64,000 nucleotides of DNA from Microcoleus sp. CAWBG506. GTDB taxonomy: Bacteria > Cyanobacteriota > Cyanobacteriia > Cyanobacteriales > Microcoleaceae. The position numbers and the translations under genes are program-made. Positions 50,284 through 58,600 of this stretch are shown in pieces. The notes under the pieces were generated by a model, which was given only the letters and a program-made list of their open reading frames with translations, ran no database searches and was not told the DNA's origin. How positions within the stretch are numbered: position 1 is the first letter of the stretch; the number at the start of each line of letters is the position of its first letter. The stretch is taken from contig JAHREW010000004.1 of the NCBI GenBank assembly GCA_020883125.1, positions 173,082-237,081 of the forward strand, in the 5' to 3' direction.

Positions 50284-51513
50284 TCACAGAATAAGTCTGT
50301 AAACATGAACATCTAAAGGCGCGATCGACCCAAAAAGTTTACCTTCCTTGACTGCCATACCGGCTGGTCGATTTTGAAACATCGATCGCGCTTCCCTAAC
50401 TGCGATCGGAAGCTCTAGTGCCACAGATCTTGGTTTGCCGTAATTGCTGTTGACGACAACAGCGACACCTTGGTTTTTGTTTGTCCATATCCCCGCTACT
50501 ATATTCGACATCTTGGTATCAATTTTTTGGAAATTTCCATCAAGCAATAGCGGACTAATTGATTTCAATTCTGGTACTAAAGATTTGACTCCCTCCCATA
50601 ATTTTTGGTTGGATGGCAAATGCCAAGACGAATCGTGATAACTGTAGTATAGAATTCCTTTTGTCCCTGCCAACAAAGCTTGATATGTCATATTTCGCAC
50701 TTCTTGAAAGCTAGGGGCTTGAGAACCCTCATATTTTTTAGAAGGGTGCGATTGCCAGTTATATGTTTGTAAATTAGCATAAGTGGAACGATTGAATTTA
50801 GCAGCGGCTGCCCGCGCATCTGATATGTCAGAATAAGTCGCGGGTAATTCTTCTGGTTTTCTCCATTTAATCGGATAAGACTGCCTCGCAATCACATCAG
50901 AACAATTAGCAAACTGCTGGATTTTATTTGAGTAACCGCTCACATAAGTGATGTGGTTTGGATCTGCGGTCTTCGCTTGCTGGTGAGATTTCAACAGATT
51001 ATCTACACTCCATTTGCCGTTGTCAACATCGTCAGCTATACTCCAGCCAAGTACAGCAGGTTTTTGCTTAAAAGCGTTGATTAAATTTAGAAGTCCGATG
51101 GAATTTTGCTCGGTTAAAACATAGACTCCCAGCCGTTCTGCTTCGTCTAAAAATTCTCCATAATCATCTAGGTTGGTAGCGGAAGCGTGAATAGTGTTAA
51201 ATCCCGCAGCAGCGATGTCCCTGAGTGCTAATTTTCGCTCTTGGGCAGTGGATTCCCAGGAAACATGATAGAAACCGAAGGGAAAAAATGGTTTGTTGTC
51301 AATCACGGTAGTTCCGTCAAGGCGAATCTCGACTCTTCGCTGATTTTTGGGAGTTTGAGCGATGGGTGCGGCAACAGCAGCAGGACATGATGAGCTAACC
51401 TTGAAAATTCGAGCGCAAGCTAAAGACAAAATGATTACCGATATTGAGAGAGATGCGAAGATAATTAATCGTCGCAATTTATTTCTATTTTCTGGATTTG
51501 TTCTGTGGTTCAT
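50284..51513 (-). CDS. Membrane-anchored glycosidase-like TIM-barrel protein
   Basis: 409 residues. An N-terminal membrane or lipoprotein-like segment (about 15-36, with LACARIF), then a barrel of glycoside-hydrolase type: PFFPFGFYHVSWESTAQERK, GFNTIHASATN, VYVLTEQNSIGLLNL, AVLGWSIADDVDNGKW, GILYYSYHDSSWHLP, and a C-terminal beta domain. Candidate acidic residues are in WSIADDVDN and near YSYHDS, but the family is unclear. In Wzy-type loci such an enzyme could trim or release the polymer. Outside-facing location is inferred. Confidence 0.75.
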   Translation of the reverse strand: MNHRTNPENRNKLRRLIIFASLSISVIILSLACARIFKVSSSCPAAVAAPIAQTPKNQRRVEIRLDGTTVIDNKPFFPFGFYHVSWESTAQERKLALRDIAAAGFNTIHASATNLDDYGEFLDEAERLGVYVLTEQNSIGLLNLINAFKQKPAVLGWSIADDVDNGKWSVDNLLKSHQQAKTADPNHITYVSGYSNKIQQFANCSDVIARQSYPIKWRKPEELPATYSDISDARAAAAKFNRSTYANLQTYNWQSHPSKKYEGSQAPSFQEVRNMTYQALLAGTKGILYYSYHDSSWHLPSNQKLWEGVKSLVPELKSISPLLLDGNFQKIDTKMSNIVAGIWTNKNQGVAVVVNSNYGKPRSVALELPIAVREARSMFQNRPAGMAVKEGKLFGSIAPLDVHVYRLIL

Positions 51514-51600
51514 ATCGGCTGCTTTTTTATTTAAATAGGCTGAATCGTAACAAATTATTTAAACCAGAAGTATATTTTGCTTAGGGCGCATTCTGCCTTC

Positions 51601-52785
51601 CTAGTCCTGCATTTTGCCCGAAAGCGGTCTTGATATCACAATACCTATAGACAGCATATAGGCAAGTGTCATGGCATTGCCTAAGGAGCCAAACATCCCT
51701 TCAGCCATAGATAAAAACCAGAAGCATACTGTAATCAGGAAGGGAGCGATCGCAGCACAATCCTCTTTGGCATAAGTTTTGAAATAGGCGTAAGTATAGA
51801 AAAAACTCGCGATCGCAAAAGCGACTAGCAAATTTGCTGCTATAATGCCATTTTGTCCGATGACTTCAATAATTGTGTTGTGTCCTCCCAGTCCAAAATT
51901 TAACTGAAAGTAATTGCTGCCGTGACCCAGTAAATCAGATTCATCTAATGTTTGTCCCCAGATGTGATCTCTCCCACTCAAACCTTCCTTAGCTTCAAAG
52001 TTGTTGTTGAGATTTTTATTCATAGCATCAATTTGCTCGCCTCCAAATAGCAAGACTGCCGTCATGGTCACAGTGGCGATCGCTATCATTTTTTTGACGG
52101 CTTTGGGATTTTTAACCACTTCTCTAAAAAACAAAGAAAACATGATAAAATATACAATCATTGAAGTCCGGGAGTTGGCTAAAATTATCAGCACAAAAAT
52201 GCTCAGTAAAGCCGCAGAAATCGGCAATAAATACCGCGCATCTTTTTTGGCTGACCAAGCACCTATCAACAAAATAAATAAACCTCCCGACATTGTGGCA
52301 CAGGTAAATCCCATTTGATTTGAGTTGGCAAATACCCCGCGATACAGCGTACCAGTGCCGGGTGGATAGGAAACAAGAGACGTAACAATATAGGGGATGT
52401 GACCGAATAAAAGTCCCATTCCCATTAGCAAGTTGGCATTTTCTTTCATCGCCTTTGGGACTGCATTAAACAGAATTAACGGTACTCCAATCATTTGCCA
52501 CAACCCGTCCCTAAAAATATTTTGGTCATTGTTAGCAATTCCAGATATCACTAAGCCACTGCCGAATAGCATCCACAGCAAGAGGAGAGGTCGAGCTTGA
52601 CGGTGGAAACCCCACTTTTTCAAGGGGGACATGAGGATGAGAATTAGTAAACTTGAGGCAACTAACAGATAGCGCAATTTGAGGACGGCTGGATCGAGAG
52701 GAATATTATAACTGCCCAAGCCAATCAGAGATGTACCGCCAAATAGCACAGATAGTGCGATAACTATAATTACTTGTCTTAGCAT
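51601..52785 (-). CDS. O-antigen ligase/polymerase-like membrane protein (Wzy-type)
   Basis: 394 residues with about 11 membrane segments and a large outside loop before the last helices (MNKNLNNNFEAKEGLSGRDH ... GHGSNYFQLNFGLGGHNTII). The loop with RDHIWG and GGHNT matches Wzy_C/O-antigen ligase proteins, which polymerise or transfer lipid-linked repeat units on the periplasmic side. Expected partner of the Wzx flippase next to it. Confidence 0.87.
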   Translation of the reverse strand: MLRQVIIVIALSVLFGGTSLIGLGSYNIPLDPAVLKLRYLLVASSLLILILMSPLKKWGFHRQARPLLLLWMLFGSGLVISGIANNDQNIFRDGLWQMIGVPLILFNAVPKAMKENANLLMGMGLLFGHIPYIVTSLVSYPPGTGTLYRGVFANSNQMGFTCATMSGGLFILLIGAWSAKKDARYLLPISAALLSIFVLIILANSRTSMIVYFIMFSLFFREVVKNPKAVKKMIAIATVTMTAVLLFGGEQIDAMNKNLNNNFEAKEGLSGRDHIWGQTLDESDLLGHGSNYFQLNFGLGGHNTIIEVIGQNGIIAANLLVAFAIASFFYTYAYFKTYAKEDCAAIAPFLITVCFWFLSMAEGMFGSLGNAMTLAYMLSIGIVISRPLSGKMQD

Positions 52786-52830
52786 AAATTAAATAACTGG
52801 TTTAAGGCGAACTATCCGAGGGGATTGCTG

Positions 52831-54027
52831 TCACCTCTTTGAGAGGTTAGCCTCGTAAATCTCTGTCAATTTTTTGACGCTGGCTGTTATATTGAAATGG
52901 CTGTTTTCAATGACAGCTAAGGCATCTCTTTGGCTAATCGCTGATGCGCGGCTAGTGGCTGACATAACCGCTTCTGCCCAAATTGATGCGGATTCTGACA
53001 GGGAAGTTCGTTGCAACAGAGGTGTGACTAAATCAGCTTCTTCTGGAACAACATCTGAGAAAATGCAGGGTAGTCCAGCAGCTTGTGCCTCGATTAATAC
53101 TAAGCCCAGACCTTCATGGAGGGATGGAAATAGAAATACATCTACAGCATTTAACATTAGTCGGGGTACGTCTGATCTATTGCCGGTAAAGGTGACGCGA
53201 TCGCTCAAACCCATTTCCACCACTTTCTGTTCGAGATCCGAACGCAGTGAACCGTCTCCGATCAGCAACAGGTGCATTTTCAGTTCTTGTTTGGCAACTT
53301 CGGCTGCAATTTCTAGCAGAAACAGATGATTTTTTTGCGCTTCAAATCGGCCGATATGACCGATCGCAAAAGCATCCGGTGGAATGCCGAATTCAGCGCG
53401 AACGCTACTCGAATCTACCAGATGGTAGAACGGTTTCAGGTCAACGCCATAGTAAAGCACCTGCCAGCGGCTGTCTGTTTTCCAAGCTGCACCAAACAGA
53501 TCGGCTACAGCATTACAACTGCATCCCAAACCAACTGTTCCGCACCAAGAAATCCACCATTTTGTTAAAGTTAGATACAAACGCCGATACCATCCTGCTT
53601 TTGCCTGAACTGAGGAGGTATCGTTATGGCTGTGGGCAATGCGGACAGCTATACCTGCTTGTTTTGCCAACCAAAGAACGTAACCGCTGAAGTGGTGGAC
53701 GTGACTGTGAACAACATCATAGGGCCCGTATTCGCGTAGAATTCGTTTAAAATTGCGAGCGTACAGCCAAGGTTTTGCAGGACTGAGACAGGGGATAATC
53801 TTGCTACCAAGAGCGATCGCTTCGTCATCGTAAGGACAGGGTTCAGTTGTGTGAACCAAAAAGTCCATGTGAAACCGATCGCGATCGATATTTCGCAAAA
53901 CGTGCATCAGCCAAGTTTCGACTCCGCCCCGATTCATACCGCCGACAACATGAAGAATACGGATGGGACGCTGCTTAGTTGATATTTGATTTTGTGCCTT
54001 GATATTTATTGAGTCTGTATAGTGCAT
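52831..54027 (-). CDS. GT4-type glycosyltransferase (capsular type)
   Basis: 398 residues from the ATG at 54027; this start overlaps the end of the flippase gene by 53 bases, but later starts would delete the nucleotide-sugar fold. GT-B signatures: IRILHVVGGMNRGGVETWLM, DVVHSHVHHFSGYVLWL, IGHIGRFEAQKNHLFLLEIA, LFPSLHEGLGLVLIEAQAAG. The GGMNRGGVETWLM start is typical of exopolysaccharide transferases such as EpsF-like enzymes. Confidence 0.9.
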   Translation of the reverse strand: MHYTDSINIKAQNQISTKQRPIRILHVVGGMNRGGVETWLMHVLRNIDRDRFHMDFLVHTTEPCPYDDEAIALGSKIIPCLSPAKPWLYARNFKRILREYGPYDVVHSHVHHFSGYVLWLAKQAGIAVRIAHSHNDTSSVQAKAGWYRRLYLTLTKWWISWCGTVGLGCSCNAVADLFGAAWKTDSRWQVLYYGVDLKPFYHLVDSSSVRAEFGIPPDAFAIGHIGRFEAQKNHLFLLEIAAEVAKQELKMHLLLIGDGSLRSDLEQKVVEMGLSDRVTFTGNRSDVPRLMLNAVDVFLFPSLHEGLGLVLIEAQAAGLPCIFSDVVPEEADLVTPLLQRTSLSESASIWAEAVMSATSRASAISQRDALAVIENSHFNITASVKKLTEIYEANLSKR

Positions 54028-55309
54028 AGACGATAACTCCCAAACTAAAAACTGCTTGAACGATCGCCCCAACGATCAGCGCGATCGCCGCCCCTCGCAC
54101 TCCCTGTGTCGGAATTAACCAGAAACAGGCGATCGCACAACTCCCCGTTACCAAAACAAACAAAGGCATTTGCACCCGAAAGTATCTAGCCGCCGTCATC
54201 CCGTAGCCCAAGAAGGACGACAGGTAACCAATACCCGCAGCCACCATCAGCCACGCGAACAAATCTGTTCGATCGGCATACTCCGGTTTATAAAGTAAAG
54301 TTAGGATTTCCCGGCCCGCAACAACAGAAACAAAAACACCCCCCGCACCTAACATCAAGCCAACCCCCACCAGCTTGAGCATTAGCGTGCCAAAAGCAGT
54401 GCTATTTCCCGCTGCATAATATTTTGCCAGCCGCGGACTTGCAGACTCCGCCAGCGCACTGACAACCATACTTCCAACCACCATCAGGTAAGAGATGGCA
54501 GCGAAAATACCCAGTTCCCGTTCGCCCAAATACCGCTCGATAAAATAGCGAGGAATATTAGTATTTAGCGAAATCAACATCATCACAAAACCGAGAGGTA
54601 AAGCTAGCAAAACTAACTTGCTCAAAGTTTTGCGGTGCCAGCGCGGGTACAAGGAATTGTGGCTGTTTGTAGGTTCAGCATCGGCAACTAATAAATCTGC
54701 TTCCTCTGTCTGATGCGAAGCATTATTTAAAATTAATTTACCATTGCTAAAGTCCCAGAAGCAGAGGACTAAACCCCAGGCAATTGCTAGCCCCACAGCT
54801 CCCCCTACCACACTCCCAGTTACGGAAACTCCGATGCCTAAAAGTAACAGCGATAAAGGGCCTTTAATCATCAGGGCGATCGCAATTTTATCCATCCGTT
54901 CGTGCTGCTGAATCAGTCCGTAAAATATATCGCTGATAGACTCGAATGCCTTTGCTAAGGCGATCGCCAAAATCACCAGTGAAGTCTCCCACCGATATCC
55001 AGCTTTCAGCGTGATTCCCGCAATTATCAACAGGGCTAAACCAGTGCCAATTAACCTCAGACCTAAATAGTCGGCAAAAACATACTCGCCTTTGGCATCC
55101 GTCACTTGGATACTTCGCAGTTGCAGATTAGTAAACATCATCACAGGTGCTGTCACCGCTAAACCCAAGGTAAATTGACCCACCATTTCAGGACTCCCCA
55201 ATTTAGCAAGCACCACCAACATCCCCCACTGGGAAGCTGCATAAACTAGATTCCCAGTGAAAGTCCAGGAAAAATTTCGGCGTAATGTTAGTGGTTTCAA
55301 CTGTTGCAT
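53975..55309 (-). CDS. Wzx-type oligosaccharide flippase
   Basis: 444 residues with 12 or more membrane segments (for example WGMLVVLAKLGSPEMVGQFT, LGFVMMLISLNTNIPRYFIE, LMLGAGGVFVSVVAGREILTL). Sequence and pattern match the polysaccharide transporter/MATE-like family that turns lipid-linked repeat units across the membrane. Immediately downstream of the dehydratase-EAL gene, 61 bases apart. Confidence 0.9.
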   Translation of the reverse strand: MQQLKPLTLRRNFSWTFTGNLVYAASQWGMLVVLAKLGSPEMVGQFTLGLAVTAPVMMFTNLQLRSIQVTDAKGEYVFADYLGLRLIGTGLALLIIAGITLKAGYRWETSLVILAIALAKAFESISDIFYGLIQQHERMDKIAIALMIKGPLSLLLLGIGVSVTGSVVGGAVGLAIAWGLVLCFWDFSNGKLILNNASHQTEEADLLVADAEPTNSHNSLYPRWHRKTLSKLVLLALPLGFVMMLISLNTNIPRYFIERYLGERELGIFAAISYLMVVGSMVVSALAESASPRLAKYYAAGNSTAFGTLMLKLVGVGLMLGAGGVFVSVVAGREILTLLYKPEYADRTDLFAWLMVAAGIGYLSSFLGYGMTAARYFRVQMPLFVLVTGSCAIACFWLIPTQGVRGAAIALIVGAIVQAVFSLGVIVYALYRLNKYQGTKSNIN

Positions 55310-55370
55310 TAGTAGCTAATTTCCGGCTGGCTAATTGGTTAATTTCAAATCTTGTATTTTGCTAGCAATT

Positions 55371-58169
55371 TTATTCACCAATGCCCAATTTAATTTTATT
55401 AACTTTAGCCCCCATCAGTTTACCTGCCGCAGCGCATTCTACAGGCTTCGAGAAAAAGTATCCCTGTCCGTAGATGCATTTCAGCTCTTTTAGTTGAGCT
55501 ATTTGCCATCTCGTTTCTACTCCTGTGGCAATCATCCCCATACCTAACTCCTGAGTGATCGCAATAATTTTGTGAAGAATTTCTAAGTTTTGGTTGCTAG
55601 CATTCAGGCCGCTGACTAGAGAGCAATCTAGCTTCAAACTGTCGAATTTTCCATACTTCAGTCGCGTCAATTGGTAGAGCTGAGTTAACGATACATCACT
55701 GAGACCACAGTGATCGATTTGTACTTGCACGCCTAAAGTTTTTATTTGAACTAAAACAGACCCAGCAAACTCAGAATTTTGGGTGACAACATCTTCGGGA
55801 ATTTCTAACCTCAAACTAGAAGCATCAAGATTTGTTTCCTTCAATATTTTGGAGATAGTCTGGATTAAGTCAGGGTGAAAAAACTGTTTGCTAGTCAGAT
55901 TGACACTGACTGTTAAAGGAGTTTCAAGACCAAATTGCGACTGCCAAATCCGGATCTGGGTGCAAGCTTGCCACAGTACCCACTCGCCAATCGGAACAAT
56001 CAAGCCTGTTTCTTCTGCCGCTGTGAGGAATTCGTCTGGCCACAGCAAACCTCGATGCGGGTGCTGCCAGCGCAACAGCGCTTCAAAACTACTAATTTTA
56101 TTGGTTTCTAGGCAGACGATCGGCTGATAATGAATCCGAAACTCTTCATTAGCAAGAGCCACGCACAAGTCATTCTCTAACTGCACAAATGCTGCACTGC
56201 TAATCTTGACTGGTTCAGTTTTTTCTGTGGCTGTAGTTTCGTGTAAATTTGCTGTGGAATATCCTGGTATGTATTCAGGGACTAACTGCTTTAAGAGCGA
56301 GACAATTAAATTGGCATCATTGCGATCGCCTGCTTGACAAAGGGCTTCTATTTCCCGATCGATATTATCTTTCACTAGCCGGCTGGCATTACCCAAACTG
56401 AGAATTTTTGCGTGTTGAGTTTTGTTATATTGCTCACCAGGAATAAATAGCTCTTCAAACAATTTTTCTCCAGGCCGCAGCCCGGTGAACGCGATTTCAA
56501 TGTCTTTGCCGACTTCATATCCTGAGAGCCGAATCAAATCATTTGCCAAATCAACAATTCTCACTGCTTCCCCCATCTCCAGCATGAAAACTTCCCCACC
56601 ACCACCGATGACTGCGCCCTGCAAAACCAGTTGAACTGCTTCGGGAATTGTCATGAAGTAGCGACAGATATCTGGATGGGTAATGGTAATCGGCCCACCC
56701 TCAGCAATTTGTCGCTTGAAAGTTGGTACGACGCTACCCCGACTGCCCAAAACATTACCGAAACGCACCACTACAAAGGGGTTTTTGCTTTTTTTGGCTG
56801 CTTGCAGCACGAGCATTTCGGCAACTCTTTTACTAGCTCCCATGATGCTAGTTGGATTCACCGCTTTGTCGGTGGAAATCATCACCAAGTTTTGCACATT
56901 ATATTTCAAGGCCATATCCAACAGATTTTTCGTCCCCCGCACATTGTTGGTAATGGCTTCCGGCGGGTTTAATTCCATCATGGGTACGTGTTTGTGAGCA
57001 GCCGCATGAAAAATCATGTCTGGTCTAACTGTTTCAAAAACGTACTCTAGTCGATCGAGCAAACGAATGTCGGCGATGCAAGCTGTAATGCGAGTAATAT
57101 CTGTTGTGGTTTGGCTGGTCTTTTTGAGTTCTGACAGAACTTTGGTTAGTTCTTGTTGAATGTTGAATACAGAATTTTCTCCGTGTCCGACGATGATGAT
57201 TTCGGCGGGAGCACACTTTAATATTTGCCGACACAGTTCGCTACCAATGGAGCCACCGGCACCAGTAATTAGAACTTTTTTGCCTCCAATCAATCCCAAG
57301 ACTTTCTGGGTATCGGTTTGGATGGGAGCGCGGCGGAGTAAGTCCTCAATTTGGACTTCTCTGAGGTTCCCTATACTGACTCGACCGTTGATGATCTCAT
57401 TCAGGCCGGGGAGGGTGCTGGTTGGAACTCCAATTGACTGGCAAATTTGAACGATTTCCCTAATCTCTTGTCCCGGCGCTGACGGGATAGCAATCATGAC
57501 TTTGCTGATATTTAGGGATCGAACTACTTCGGGAATGTTATAACGATTGCCGAGTACAGTCAGTTTGCGAATCTTTTTGGTGATTTTTTTAGCGTCATCG
57601 TCAACGAAAGCGATTGGATCTAGTCCTAACTCTGGGCTCCTTTGCATCGTTTGCACCAGAGATGTGCCTGCACTACCGGCACCGACTATCAGGATGCGAT
57701 CGCGTTGCTGAACTTTCCACGGTTTTTGGTTCCATCTTTCCAGGGTGGGAATGCTGAAACGAACTGCCGCCACTAACAAAAAGCCGATCATAGTGTCTAC
57801 CAGTGGCAGCGATCGTGGCAGAATGGCGATCGCCGAATTATTTAGCTGGTAGAGTTGGTGAAACAATATAACTTCCACTGCTAGGGATATACCTATCAGC
57901 ATCGCTATTTGTGTCATTTCTTCGAGACCAGCATACTGCCAGTAACGATTGTATAAGCCACCAACATAAAAAACTGCTAGTTTGACTGCTACAAATAATA
58001 CTGTAACTACCGCTAAACTGTTTAGATAGGGAGCCAGACTCGTATCATCTAAACGAATTGCCAGGGCTAATAACGGTGCGATGCCAAAACAAATGGCATC
58101 GACAAGTAAAAAATGACGCGTTCTTAATCCCACCAACACTTTGCTGATTTTTTTGACGATGCTATTCAT
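55371..58169 (-). CDS. WbpM/CapD-type nucleotide-sugar 4,6-dehydratase fused to a degenerate EAL domain
   Basis: 932 residues. Residues 1-145: four membrane segments. About 155-275: Rossmann sensor-like domain (ILIVGAGSAGTSLV). About 295-580: SDR dehydratase with ITGAGGSIGSELCRQI, HAAAHKHVPMMELNPPEAIT and TDKAVNPTSIMGASKRVAE, in which Met replaces the SDR Tyr as normal for WbpM/FlaA1 enzymes. Residues 662-912: EAL domain (E696-A-L, N757, E789, D819, K846, E885, Q902 kept). The second Asp of the DD motif is H820, the Glu of EGVET is T882, and loop 6 (DHCGLSDVSL) is degraded. It is therefore likely catalytically dead and may instead bind c-di-GMP. It heads the 12-gene polysaccharide operon. I know of no common protein with this fusion. 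Confidence 0.88.
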   Translation of the reverse strand: MNSIVKKISKVLVGLRTRHFLLVDAICFGIAPLLALAIRLDDTSLAPYLNSLAVVTVLFVAVKLAVFYVGGLYNRYWQYAGLEEMTQIAMLIGISLAVEVILFHQLYQLNNSAIAILPRSLPLVDTMIGFLLVAAVRFSIPTLERWNQKPWKVQQRDRILIVGAGSAGTSLVQTMQRSPELGLDPIAFVDDDAKKITKKIRKLTVLGNRYNIPEVVRSLNISKVMIAIPSAPGQEIREIVQICQSIGVPTSTLPGLNEIINGRVSIGNLREVQIEDLLRRAPIQTDTQKVLGLIGGKKVLITGAGGSIGSELCRQILKCAPAEIIIVGHGENSVFNIQQELTKVLSELKKTSQTTTDITRITACIADIRLLDRLEYVFETVRPDMIFHAAAHKHVPMMELNPPEAITNNVRGTKNLLDMALKYNVQNLVMISTDKAVNPTSIMGASKRVAEMLVLQAAKKSKNPFVVVRFGNVLGSRGSVVPTFKRQIAEGGPITITHPDICRYFMTIPEAVQLVLQGAVIGGGGEVFMLEMGEAVRIVDLANDLIRLSGYEVGKDIEIAFTGLRPGEKLFEELFIPGEQYNKTQHAKILSLGNASRLVKDNIDREIEALCQAGDRNDANLIVSLLKQLVPEYIPGYSTANLHETTATEKTEPVKISSAAFVQLENDLCVALANEEFRIHYQPIVCLETNKISSFEALLRWQHPHRGLLWPDEFLTAAEETGLIVPIGEWVLWQACTQIRIWQSQFGLETPLTVSVNLTSKQFFHPDLIQTISKILKETNLDASSLRLEIPEDVVTQNSEFAGSVLVQIKTLGVQVQIDHCGLSDVSLTQLYQLTRLKYGKFDSLKLDCSLVSGLNASNQNLEILHKIIAITQELGMGMIATGVETRWQIAQLKELKCIYGQGYFFSKPVECAAAGKLMGAKVNKIKLGIGE

Positions 58170-58600
58170 AAGACGCTATGAGAAAACAAGTTTGATCGAA
58201 CTAGATATCTTCATCGATTTTTTTGTATGTTTTTATACTGCCATTAACGATCTAAATTATTCGTACTTAAATCAGAATCCCCTTCTGTGATAGCATTAAG
58301 GGGATGTGGCAAAGCATTTGTTACATCTCCTAATTAGCTTGTAAAGGATTTATTTTTTTTATCTTCGACTTGATATTGGGTCTATATTCTCCTACTACGG
58401 GTTATATATTCCATAATTTTATAATTCTTTACTTCTTTGTTACAAAAATATATACTTAAGTAGGGCTGTGAGTGGAAGTAACATATTTATTAAAATAATG
58501 AGATTGTGGAAATTAAGTGATAGAATAGAAATCTTAAATCATCAGTTTAAAACCCCTAGATTGTGACTATTTACCCAAAATATATCTTTTGGAGAAAATT
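58170..58600. other. Divergent promoter region of the polysaccharide locus
   Basis: About 430 AT-rich bases between the dehydratase-EAL gene and the autokinase gene. ATCCCCTT (58277-58284) and AAGGGGAT (58298-58305) form a small hairpin or operator. No gene or HIP1 site seen. Confidence 0.5.
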
